From an uncultured Collinsella sp. (GTDB lineage: Bacteria; Actinomycetota; Coriobacteriia; Coriobacteriales; Coriobacteriaceae), in assembly GCA_934654775.1 (NCBI GenBank), contig CAKUGR010000014.1, positions 1-64,000 on the forward strand: a stretch of 64,000 nucleotides of DNA. The letters are read 5' to 3'. The translations under genes and the position numbers were made by a program. The notes beneath the pieces are model-generated. The model was not told where the DNA came from. It saw nothing but the letters and a program-made list of their open reading frames with translations, and ran no database searches. Shown here one piece after another: positions 33,658-41,271 of this stretch. Position 1 is the first letter of the stretch. Each line of letters opens with the position of its first letter.

Positions 33658-33895
33658 CTAAACGGGTCTGCTGCCTTTCTTTATGGCCATCGCTGGCTCG
33701 TTTCTAATGAACAGGGCCCCGACGCGATACGTGTTTATTATCGCTACCAGGGCTGGAGGTTGTCCGCGTTGCGCCATGGGAACCCGCCAGATATTTCGAT
33801 ACGCGGCCTTCTCATCATGGGCGCGATACGAGGAAGCTGTTCACTTTTGGGAACAGCCCCGCGTAGTCAGCTGTAAACTTAGGAGGTCTTTGCTA

Positions 33896-34256
33896 TGGAT
33901 GCCGCCGTCATCAGCAACGTGACTTAGGTAATCGAAATATTCCTTAATCGCCGCAGCCACACCGTCCTTGCAGCAGGTTGGGCTCAAGGCAACGAGCGTA
34001 TCGGCCTCATAATCGAAGACCAAGCCGATGACATCGCATTCGCTACCACCAGCATCACCGAAAACACCGGCGGTAGCTTTCTCGAGGAACACCTCGATTG
34101 CGACTCCTCGAGCGCGTGGCGATCGCCTGGCTGGTGACCGATCTCGCAATGATCGACCGCGCAGTCAGATTTGACTACCTTAAAATGCTCGTCATCAATG
34201 AAAGGAGCGCGATGATTCGCCGTCACATCGGCTGCATGACCTGCGAGCTCGCCTAG
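33896..34256 (+). pseudogene. Broken YraN/UPF0102-like gene
   Basis: A perfect AGGAGG lies eight bases before ATG 33896, but codon 11 is TAG (33926-33928). The frame then reads VIEIFLNRRSHTVLAAGW, GLIIEDQADDIAFATTSI and SFLEEHL, resembling the YraN order (RRGxxILAxNW, IDLIAxDxxxLVFVEVK, SPEEA). After DCDSS a one-base shift is needed to continue with ERVAIAWL, RAVRFDYL and HIGCM up to TAG 34254. Two lesions make it a pseudogene. The reverse-strand frame over this stretch lacks a ribosome site. The ~320-base gap before it (33576-33895) holds the palindrome, a small GCTGTTC/GAACAGC hairpin at 33837-33858, and no gene. Confidence 0.6.
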
Positions 34257-34338
34257 GCTCAACACGGGCGGTGCCGCAAATTTCCCTTCGAGCTATCCCC
34301 CGCGATGCATATCCCTGGTGCCCGGGAAAAGGATCCGC

Positions 34339-36630
34339 CTACAGAGTCATGATGTCCAATGACTGAATCTTGTCATAGTAGTCGCATATAAGCTCATACT
34401 GATCGTGGCTCACGCTATAGTTTTTTGTGCTAAGCAACTGCTTCCTGACCGTACTCAAAGCCGACATCCACTCAGTAGAATCGGTCTTGTTATGCGCCTT
34501 CCCGTCATCAATAAGGCGCTCGAAATAGCTCTTAAACAGTTTACTCCAATTCTGAGACCAGGTGGCAACTTTTCGGCATTCTTCCAGTGTTACCTCGCGC
34601 CATGGCTCTTGTTTGGCTCCCGTTTCGAATTCCCGATCAGATGCACGTTTGTTAAGCGTGCTAAAAACTGGTCTGTCGACGCCGACACGCAACCAATCAG
34701 TGCCGTATTCCTGGCTTAAAAGCTTCTCAAAATCGTTGGCGATGCGTTCTTCAATTGCAGTCAATTTTGAAAGCGAATCTTCGTTATATTGCATGCTGTT
34801 GTCTCTGATCCAGTCGCTTAGCCCTTCAGGAGCAAATTCCTTATGGGCCTCATGCACGATTTGTCTGAATTTAAAATGGCAATCTCTGGTAGCATTTCCT
34901 CCATATTTTTTCGTAAACGAATCTCGCTGTCCGCGGTCAAGCTGTTCTATATGATTTACCAATGGAAGCAAATAAAATGATGCATCCTCGACCAAATCAT
35001 CTATTTCGGCATTTCTGATATCAATTGCGTTGGAATCGCGAAGATGCTGCAGAATGTCTGCAAAGATGCATATGAGGGCATATATACCTACGTTAACGGT
35101 GAAGATGGCTCCTTCTTTGTTCGAACGCTCCCATTCATCGGGGCTAGCGCTTCTTACATACGCTAGGCAACCAATCAGATATTTGCGAATTTTCTCATAA
35201 GACGTGTCGATATTTCCATACTCGAAAAGACCATCTTGGACCATGGATCCTTTTTTGTATTTGCCCAGATAGCCAGCTTTATCAATAGCGCTATCAATAA
35301 ACGGAAGCGTTATCGAACGGCAGGGTCCCTTTGTGTTTTCTCCAACAATAACCCGATCGTATAACGGAGAACGCTTAATTTCCCCAAGGTCTTGCGCAAT
35401 TCTCGAGCGCAGGGCTTTTTGTCTATCGGAAACATCCTTTGCATCCCAAAGCAAGTCGGCATTCAGCGTGGTGCGCAATGTTTGGGGAACGGCCTTCTGC
35501 TTTTCATTGATATCCATGAACATCTTTATTTGCTCGATATTGTCCATATCGTAGAAGGCGACAACAGGAATGGTGTCGGATTCAGCGTGGTCGCTATCGG
35601 CGTATCCATACAGCCTGTGCTGCCCATCAATAACGTAAATCGAGCGATACTTTTTAGGAAGCTCCAGTATTCCGATTCTCGAATCAGAGTCGTTTGGCTG
35701 GTTCTTTTTCGGTGCTTGCTCGAAACGCGGTGATTCGTTTGCAACATTGACAATGATGGAGTTCGGGAAAAATCCCCCATCATTAACAAATTTTTGAATA
35801 TCCTTCAGGCGGTTCTTTTTGATAAGCCTTTGATATGTTGGCAAGACCTCATCAGGCTGGGCGCTATTTCGATGAAGGATGTACGACATCTTAAGAAGCT
35901 TGGAGGGTTCAATAGAGAATGAGTAGTAGGCGCGCCCTCCCATTTTCCCCTTGATTGCAGCGACCCTTGTGTCCATCCCGGCTATCTCTTGATTGGCAAA
36001 CAGGTTACCTAGCAGCTGATATCTCGTTGCTTTTCCTAGCGTTTTCCCAAGGGCCTCATAATAGTCGATAGTGGTTTCATCAAAATGCTTAATATTTTTT
36101 GCCGCTAGCAAATCTTTATTTTTGTCACCAAGGTCGTAGTTGTTCGTTGCGAATACGCAGACCATTTTTTGAGTCGGAAACTTTTGCTTGAGCTGGTTAA
36201 ACACATGCCTTCTATAGTCGGCGATTGCTTCGATATCGGTCTTAAAGTTGCTTTGGGTGCCTGGCCTGTTTGCGCACTTGCATTCAATTAGCAGCAAGAT
36301 TTCGTTGTCCGCAGCAAGGACGTCAATCTGCTTGCTCGAAGACTTCCCATTTTGGCAATAGTCAACAGAGAAGGATCTGTCTCTGTTCATGTGGGAAAAA
36401 CCAAGTTTGTACAGCATCGTCCACACACGATTCTCGAAAATCTCGTCAGTGGGTTTTTTCTTCTTTAGCTTGACTCGCCTTCTTGCAAGCGTTCGGTCAA
36501 ACTCCCAACCGTCCGACTCATAGCGCGCTTGAGCTTCTTCAACCTGCGTTGTGAAGATGTAGTCCTTTGTTCGCTCGCGTTTGGCAGAGTCCAGCTCTTT
36601 CCCAGAGACAATTTCGCTAAGCCAGTCCAT
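34339..36630 (-). CDS. PD-(D/E)XK nuclease-like plus DGQHR-domain protein
   Basis: This 763-residue protein joins two recognisable parts. Residues ~62-160 look like a restriction-endonuclease fold: Glu66 in EIFENRVW, Asp103 in QIDVLAAD, and Glu115-Cys-Lys117 in LLIECK. Residues ~225-460 form a DGQHR domain: YVIDGQHRLYGY (DGQHR at 335-339) and FMDINEKQKAV. DGQHR proteins include DndB of the phosphorothioation system; the motif resembles ParB-type nucleotide sites. The last 300 residues, largely helical, are unknown. It is translated after a Dam-type methylase with a 14-base overlap. AT content is far above that of neighbours (sampled lines 30-43% GC), so it was probably acquired. A restriction or self-regulating modification role is inference. 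Confidence 0.8.
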   Translation of the reverse strand: MDWLSEIVSGKELDSAKRERTKDYIFTTQVEEAQARYESDGWEFDRTLARRRVKLKKKKPTDEIFENRVWTMLYKLGFSHMNRDRSFSVDYCQNGKSSSKQIDVLAADNEILLLIECKCANRPGTQSNFKTDIEAIADYRRHVFNQLKQKFPTQKMVCVFATNNYDLGDKNKDLLAAKNIKHFDETTIDYYEALGKTLGKATRYQLLGNLFANQEIAGMDTRVAAIKGKMGGRAYYSFSIEPSKLLKMSYILHRNSAQPDEVLPTYQRLIKKNRLKDIQKFVNDGGFFPNSIIVNVANESPRFEQAPKKNQPNDSDSRIGILELPKKYRSIYVIDGQHRLYGYADSDHAESDTIPVVAFYDMDNIEQIKMFMDINEKQKAVPQTLRTTLNADLLWDAKDVSDRQKALRSRIAQDLGEIKRSPLYDRVIVGENTKGPCRSITLPFIDSAIDKAGYLGKYKKGSMVQDGLFEYGNIDTSYEKIRKYLIGCLAYVRSASPDEWERSNKEGAIFTVNVGIYALICIFADILQHLRDSNAIDIRNAEIDDLVEDASFYLLPLVNHIEQLDRGQRDSFTKKYGGNATRDCHFKFRQIVHEAHKEFAPEGLSDWIRDNSMQYNEDSLSKLTAIEERIANDFEKLLSQEYGTDWLRVGVDRPVFSTLNKRASDREFETGAKQEPWREVTLEECRKVATWSQNWSKLFKSYFERLIDDGKAHNKTDSTEWMSALSTVRKQLLSTKNYSVSHDQYELICDYYDKIQSLDIMTL

Positions 36631-37471
36631 CGATATCCCCTATCCTCGCTTGAGGAATATTAGTAAATATATATTCCTGAGTGTTTCCTCGACGTGCATT
36701 GCGACCACCTAAAGTGCTGCTGCGAGAAACATCTAGTTTGATACTGCCAGGAGAGAACAAGTCATCAATTACTTCATGATGAGCGTTCGTAAGAATATAG
36801 AAGGCGCCAAGTTCGGAAATGGCGTCGATGCAACTCTTCAATTCAAATTGGTCATCGAGAGAGAAAAGCTTCTTGTTGTATTCGATAAAACCATTGTTGT
36901 TGTGCGCGACCGTATACGGTGGGTCGAGAAAAACAAGATCTCCGGCCTTTACGTCTTTTAGTGATTCTTCAAAAGAACGAGCGAGTAGCGTTGCCCCCTG
37001 CAAGGCTTCGCTTGCATGGCGAATTCGCTGAAAATTAAATTTATAGCTGTCTTTTTTCCCGTAAGGCACATTGTATTGGCCTTTTCGATTAACCCTATAA
37101 ATGCCGTTGAACGATGTTCTGTTCAAGTAAATAAACCGAGCGGCTCTTCGTATCGAATCATCCGGTTCCTCTGACCGTATGGCGTAATACTGATCTTCAT
37201 TTACGGCCCACTCGTCAATAATCTTGATTACGCTCTCGACGTTATCGCGAACTTCAACGTAAGTGTTAATGAGTTCTTCGTTGATGTCCGAGAGGATCGC
37301 TCCGTCTGGAGACAAAGCAAAGAACACGGAGCCTCCGCCGAAAAATGGCTCGTGGTAATTATTGAAATCGAGGTCTTTAATCAAGCCCGGTAGGTATTTT
37401 ATCAGCCAGTTCTTTCCTCCAGCCCACCGCAAGAACGGCTTTGAGCTTCTATTAAGGGAATGATCCGACAT
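36617..37471 (-). CDS. Dam-type (D12 class) adenine-N6 DNA methyltransferase
   Basis: This 284-residue methylase has the alpha-class order: FLRWAGGKNWL (motif X), EPFFGGGSVFF (motif I, SAM site), LSDINEELINTY, YLNRTSFNGIYRVNRKGQYN, VPYGKK, and catalytic DPPY in LVFLDPPYTVAHNNNGF. The NRTSFNGxYRxNxxGxFNVPxG block is that of Dam/DpnM relatives, but GATC specificity is not certain. ATG 37471 has only GAGAG upstream. It is the first gene of a two-gene, AT-rich unit with the nuclease/DGQHR protein and would supply the self-marking activity in a restriction-like system. Confidence 0.9.
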   Translation of the reverse strand: MSDHSLNRSSKPFLRWAGGKNWLIKYLPGLIKDLDFNNYHEPFFGGGSVFFALSPDGAILSDINEELINTYVEVRDNVESVIKIIDEWAVNEDQYYAIRSEEPDDSIRRAARFIYLNRTSFNGIYRVNRKGQYNVPYGKKDSYKFNFQRIRHASEALQGATLLARSFEESLKDVKAGDLVFLDPPYTVAHNNNGFIEYNKKLFSLDDQFELKSCIDAISELGAFYILTNAHHEVIDDLFSPGSIKLDVSRSSTLGGRNARRGNTQEYIFTNIPQARIGDIDGLA

Positions 37472-37979
37472 CTAAACTCTCGCGTTCAATTCTTTGTCAA
37501 GGCCGATAATTACGCAATTGATGAACATTATATATTTCCTTGAGCTTCTTTCGAGAAGTAACTGAAGAACTATTAATGGTCTTGACGAACCTGGTTTTGA
37601 CGAACGGTTCATGCGACTTATTTGAAACACCCCGTCGGCGGGACTCCATTAGCGTAAAAATGGCGTAGACCTCACTCAAATCAGAGCTGGAAACCTAAAT
37701 TACATGCTGCCTCGACCTCACCTGCAAATGTTTCCGTGGCAGATAAACGTGAGTTTTATCACGTTCCGAAACTCTTCATTTATGAACTCTTTTCGACCGC
37801 CTGCCTCTTGATATGCAATCGGTCAAAACTTGTCGTTTTCCTCATCTCCTCATGCGACATGGTTGAGCATATCGAATTCGACGGGATCCTTTTCATCGGA
37901 ATTGCCACATGCGCGATCAGACGTTCATTAACGCTGAGTGGAGATGCCATCTCTGTTGCTCTGAGCGATAAATAATCAT
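37472..37979. other. 508-base accessory gap with phosphatase relic and possible promoter
   Basis: No intact gene is supported. On the minus strand a TATAAT (37527-37532) and a TTGACA (about 37495-37500) could serve the methylase. The only homologous coding trace is the phosphatase P-loop fragment at 37721-37762. Short open frames on both strands (37497-37679, 37736-37975) show no family. Confidence 0.5.
37721..37762 (-). pseudogene. Relic of a low-molecular-weight tyrosine phosphatase N-terminus
   Basis: Reading leftwards from 37762, GTG starts VIKLTFICHGNICR and then meets TGA. This is the start and P-loop of the phosphatase encoded at 33575 (VHKILFICHGNICRS), with strong base identity around TTTATCTGCCA. 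The rest has decayed. Confidence 0.7.
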
Positions 37980-38270
37980 TTAGCGAAACAGCTCATCGTG
38001 GGGACCGGTTCTCTGGAAGACCGCAAGACCGTTGCCCGTTCTCCAGATGACAAGCCAGTCGCCGGCATTGGCAACGTGGCACTCGTTGCTGCCGGACCAG
38101 TTTCCTTTGAGCATGTGCATCTTGTGCCGTTGCCTCAAAATGCTCCTGGATTCATCGGTGTCTTCCGCAACGAGGCCGATAACCTCCTTGAGCAGGTCAA
38201 GGCTGTAGTGCTTCTTGGACAGCCTCTTCGAATCCTTCTGGAGCTGCGGGGTGAACTGAATCTCCAGCAT
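37980..38270 (-). CDS. YafQ/RelE-family mRNA interferase toxin
   Basis: This 96-residue protein fits the YafQ branch of RelE toxins: IQFTPQLQKDSKRLSKKHYSL at the start, a helix with LLKEVIGLVAE, HKMHMLKGNWSGSNECHV (the typical DHxLxGxWxGxRECH pattern, slightly altered) and the end LVIWRTGNGLAVFQRTGPHDELF with the conserved catalytic-region His. Such toxins cut mRNA on the ribosome. It follows its antitoxin by two bases on the same strand. Confidence 0.9.
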   Translation of the reverse strand: MLEIQFTPQLQKDSKRLSKKHYSLDLLKEVIGLVAEDTDESRSILRQRHKMHMLKGNWSGSNECHVANAGDWLVIWRTGNGLAVFQRTGPHDELFR

Positions 38271-38272
38271 CG

Positions 38273-38536
38273 CTAGAGTCCCATTGCGGAGAACATCTCG
38301 TCAGCGTTCTTGTAGCCATGCCCGCCTTTTGCGATGATCTCGTCGGCTTCGCGGATGCTTCGCAGACTCTCCTCGTTGGGCTCCGGATAGGCTAGGTTCA
38401 AGGGTATGCGGCGCTCGCGCACGATCTGGCGGTAGAAAGCTCGGGTGACGGAAGACAGGTCGAAGCCAAAGTCCTCGACGATGCGGGAGGCGTCGAGCTT
38501 GGTCTGCTCGTCAACGCGTACGGTAACAGAACTCAT
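38273..38536 (-). CDS. RelB/DinJ-family antitoxin
   Basis: This 87-residue antitoxin has the ribbon-helix-helix start SVTVRVDEQTKLDASRIVEDFGFDL (cited by ends), then the DinJ-like VTRAFYRQIVRERRIPLNL and a C-terminal toxin-binding tail. The ATG at 38536 is chosen since AAAGGAG lies six bases before it; another ATG two codons earlier abuts the site. It should bind the dyad upstream and repress the pair. Confidence 0.9.
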   Translation of the reverse strand: MSSVTVRVDEQTKLDASRIVEDFGFDLSSVTRAFYRQIVRERRIPLNLAYPEPNEESLRSIREADEIIAKGGHGYKNADEMFSAMGL

Positions 38537-38549
38537 GGCCATCTCCTTT

Positions 38550-38592
38550 CGTAAGACAATTACATAATAACGTCTTACGACATATATTTCAA
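38550..38592 (-). promoter_or_regulatory. Promoter and operator of the toxin-antitoxin pair
   Basis: On the minus strand TTGAAA (38587-38592) and TATTAT (38564-38569) are 17 bp apart. CGTAAGAC (38550-38557) and GTCTTACG (38572-38579) form a perfect 8-bp dyad bracketing the -10 box, suited to a ribbon-helix-helix repressor. Confidence 0.8.
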
Positions 38593-38692
38593 AGAAAACA
38601 GGATCGAGGAGAGGGCATGGACGAGAAACTAGCGTCCGATCGTTTTACTCGACAATTTCGTGTACTTCGAATACATGAAACATGGCCGGACA

Positions 38693-38723
38693 ATGTGGCA
38701 AAAGGACAGCCCCTTTGTCACAT
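38693..38723. repeat. Dispersed palindrome (family 1)
   Basis: ATGTGGCAAAAGGAC with near-complement, between the RpiR gene end and the antitoxin promoter. Confidence 0.75.
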
Positions 38724-38815
38724 CAGGAAGCGCTGCTATCCCCTCGCCTGTTTGCGCTCTCGGCGGGCGAATCATTTTGCGAAAGGACCTAGACGGCAGC
38801 GATTTGTACCTAGCC

Positions 38816-39565
38816 TTATTTCCTAGCCAGTTTGAAATAGCGCTCAAATATCAATTCAAACACGTAATAAAACATCAGGCGACTGTCGAGGTCCATGCTG
38901 CCCAAGCGGATTTCTTTTTGCACGGTGTAGATGGGGTAGTCGGCTAGTTTCGAGAGAGAATTCCGAGAAAAGCCGGTGAGCGTGACGATCTTGCATCCGC
39001 GCGTTTTGGCTATCGATGTGGCGTCAATAGACACCTGCGTCTCGCCGCTTACGGAAACGCTGAAGACCAGGTCGTTTTTGCCGAGGAGTTCTGCGTAGTG
39101 CCTCATGACATGGCGCTCACTGAGCGTATCGGTGTTCTTGCCCATGATCTTGAGCTTCTCCGCCATTTCTAGGCATGGGTATTTCGAAAAGCCCGAGCAG
39201 AAGAACACGATATGCGAGGCGTCCTGGATAAGACTCACGACGGAATCGATGACCCGATCGTTAAGTAAGTCTTTGGTCTGTACGAGCTGGGTGTCGAGCG
39301 GAAGTGCCTCGATAGTGAATCGATTGCGGTCAAGTGAGGCAGAATACGATCGTTTGAGCTCGGTGAACCCCGAGAAGCCAAGTTTATGAGCAAGCCTGAC
39401 GATTGTATTGGGAGCGACGAAGAACCGCTCGGCAACGCTCTTAAGCGTGACGTCGTCAACATCATCACGCAGCTCGATGATGTAGCGCATGATCTCGCTT
39501 TCGAGATCGTTGAGCTTGCTCTCGCCAGCTCGCACATGATCATAAAAAGATTCTTGATCTTTCAT
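38816..39565 (-). CDS. RpiR/MurR-family transcriptional regulator 1
   Basis: This ~249-residue regulator has an N-terminal RpiR helix-turn-helix (VTLKSVAERFFVAPNTIVRLAHKL cited by ends, then GFSGFTELK) and a C-terminal SIS sugar-phosphate domain (HIVFFCSGFSKYPCLEMAEKL, VFSVSVSGETQV, GCKIVTLTG). It is divergent from the first GH4/PTS locus and likely senses a phosphorylated disaccharide. ATG 39565 is chosen by homology of the start; GAGGGG is 12 bases upstream, so ATG 39595 remains possible. Confidence 0.88.
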   Translation of the reverse strand: MKDQESFYDHVRAGESKLNDLESEIMRYIIELRDDVDDVTLKSVAERFFVAPNTIVRLAHKLGFSGFTELKRSYSASLDRNRFTIEALPLDTQLVQTKDLLNDRVIDSVVSLIQDASHIVFFCSGFSKYPCLEMAEKLKIMGKNTDTLSERHVMRHYAELLGKNDLVFSVSVSGETQVSIDATSIAKTRGCKIVTLTGFSRNSLSKLADYPIYTVQKEIRLGSMDLDSRLMFYYVFELIFERYFKLARK

Positions 39566-39689
39566 AAGATGTTTCAGCCCCTCGCACCTCGCCATACATA
39601 TGGTACCGCTTTGTGTAGCCAGGTGAGAAATCGGCAACCGGCCACGATTGCCTATCGCTCCTGAACTGGGCAAACGTGCGTGTCCGTCT

Positions 39690-39703
39690 ACACATATCTG
39701 TGT
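39690..39703. promoter_or_regulatory. Candidate operator in the rpiR1/GH4 divergent region
   Basis: ACACATATCTGTGT is a 5+4+5 palindrome in the 298-base divergent gap. RpiR-type regulators bind such dyads, but the link is by position only. Confidence 0.3.
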
Positions 39704-39863
39704 TGTGAGCGAAATCATGTGTCCCCGTTTCGCATTGGCCAACACGGGGGTTCGCAAATGATCTCAGGTCGCAAAATAGCAATCGAAACGAAGCAAGCCG
39801 AGGACAACCGCGGAGCCCAAGGTCTTCGAGAACACCGATCAGCCAACCCTGGAGGGACGGAAC

Positions 39864-41189
39864 ATGAAGGATAAGCTCAATATTGTGATCGTTGGCGGCG
39901 GCTCCACGTGGTGCCCCGGCATTCTTAAAGCTCTGACTAAGCACATGGATATTCTGCCGCTGAACCGCGTAATGCTCTATGACATCGATGCCGAGCGCCA
40001 GCGTCCAATCGGCGAGTTTGGCAAGATCCTCTTCGCCGAGGAGGAGCCCGGTGTGGAGTTTGGTTACACCACCGATAAGGACGAGGCTTACACCGACGTC
40101 GACTTTGTGCTCTGCCAGATTCGTACCGGCGGCTACGAGATGCGTAGCAAGGACGAGAAGATTCCGCTGCATATGGGAATCATCGGCCAGGAAACGGTGG
40201 GCCCTGGCGGTATGGCTTACGGTATGCGCTCCATGCATGACATGGTTGAGATCGTCAACGACGTGCGCGCCCACAGCCCCGAGGCATGGATTATCAACTA
40301 CACCAACCCTGCGGCTATCGTGGCATACGGCTTGGAGCGCGTCCTGCCCGATGAGCATCGCGTCCTCAATATCTGCGACCAGCCTGTCAACCTCATGCGC
40401 TCTTACGGACGCCTGCTCGGTCGCGATATGAGCAAGACGGAGCCCGTGTACTTCGGCCTCAATCACTTCGGTTGGTTCAAGCACATCTACGATGAAGAGG
40501 GTCATGACCTCGTCCCGCAGATTAAGGAGTACACGGAGAAGAACGGCTTCCTTCCTGCCGATGCCGAGCAGCGTGATCAGTCCTGGCTTGATACCTACGC
40601 AATGGTCAAGGACATGCTCGAGGACTTCCCCGACTATCTGCCCAACACGTATCTGCAGTACTATCTGTATCCCGAGTACAAGGTCGCTCACCTCGACCCC
40701 GACTACACTCGCTCCGACGAGGTTATCAACGGTCGTGAGAAGCGCGTGTTCGCCGAGTGCGAGCGTGTTGCCAAAGTCGGCACCGCAAAGAACTCCTCGG
40801 TTGTGCAGAACGATGCTCATGGCGATATGATCGTGGAAATCACCTCGGCCATTTATCGCAACACCAACAAGACCTTCATTGTCATCGTGCCCAACAACGG
40901 CATTATCGAGGGCATGCCCGATGACGCCATGGTCGAGGTCGCGGCAAGCGTGGGCGCCAATGGCCCGCAGCCCTATGCTGTTGGCAAGATCGGTACCTTC
41001 TATCGCGGCCTTATGGAGAACCAGTACGCCTATGAGCGCCTGACTGTTGAGGCTTGGATGGAGGGTTCCTACGAGAAGGCTCTGCAGGCACTCACGCTTA
41101 ATCGTCTGGTCGGTGACGCAAAGAAGGCTCGCAAAGTGCTCGACAAGCTCATCGAGGCCAATAAGGATTACTGGCCGGAGCTTAAGTAG
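39864..41189 (+). CDS. GH4 6-phospho-alpha-glucosidase (locus 1)
   Basis: This 441-residue GH4 enzyme has the NAD-binding start IVIVGGGSTWCPGIL, the NTNPAAIV-like INYTNPAAIVAYG, the metal/substrate motif CDQP near residue 173 and FGLNHFGWF. GH4 hydrolases use NAD and Mn and cleave 6-phospho-glucosides by an oxidation-elimination route. A CD(M/Q)P rather than CNVP motif points to the alpha type, acting on maltose-6-phosphate-like products of the next gene's PTS. Start follows GGAGGGACGG. The paralogue at 45510-46835 is equally long. Confidence 0.88.
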   Translation: MKDKLNIVIVGGGSTWCPGILKALTKHMDILPLNRVMLYDIDAERQRPIGEFGKILFAEEEPGVEFGYTTDKDEAYTDVDFVLCQIRTGGYEMRSKDEKIPLHMGIIGQETVGPGGMAYGMRSMHDMVEIVNDVRAHSPEAWIINYTNPAAIVAYGLERVLPDEHRVLNICDQPVNLMRSYGRLLGRDMSKTEPVYFGLNHFGWFKHIYDEEGHDLVPQIKEYTEKNGFLPADAEQRDQSWLDTYAMVKDMLEDFPDYLPNTYLQYYLYPEYKVAHLDPDYTRSDEVINGREKRVFAECERVAKVGTAKNSSVVQNDAHGDMIVEITSAIYRNTNKTFIVIVPNNGIIEGMPDDAMVEVAASVGANGPQPYAVGKIGTFYRGLMENQYAYERLTVEAWMEGSYEKALQALTLNRLVGDAKKARKVLDKLIEANKDYWPELK

Positions 41190-41271
41190 CTAGTTCCATA
41201 GCGCTTGATAACTGTTATGGGGCGTGTGGGCTGTAGAGCTGCACGCCCCGTTTCTTTAAGAGGGGTATCCC

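Noticed and set aside
33683..33922. A 79-residue plus-strand frame upstream of the YraN-like relic
   Set aside because: No ribosome site, no family, and it overlaps the better supported pseudogene start.
33841..34149. Minus-strand 102-residue frame over the YraN-like relic
   Set aside because: It looks protein-like but lacks a ribosome site, whereas the plus strand has a perfect AGGAGG and a YraN-like pattern; kept as the alternative reading.
37736..37975. A 79-residue plus-strand frame before the toxin gene
   Set aside because: Its start overlaps the phosphatase relic, no motif is seen and base composition is not gene-like.
38617..38826. A 69-residue frame with a GAGGAG ribosome site upstream of the antitoxin promoter
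   Set aside because: The frame runs through a dispersed palindrome and into the RpiR gene; no family. It may be a truncated remnant but cannot be supported.
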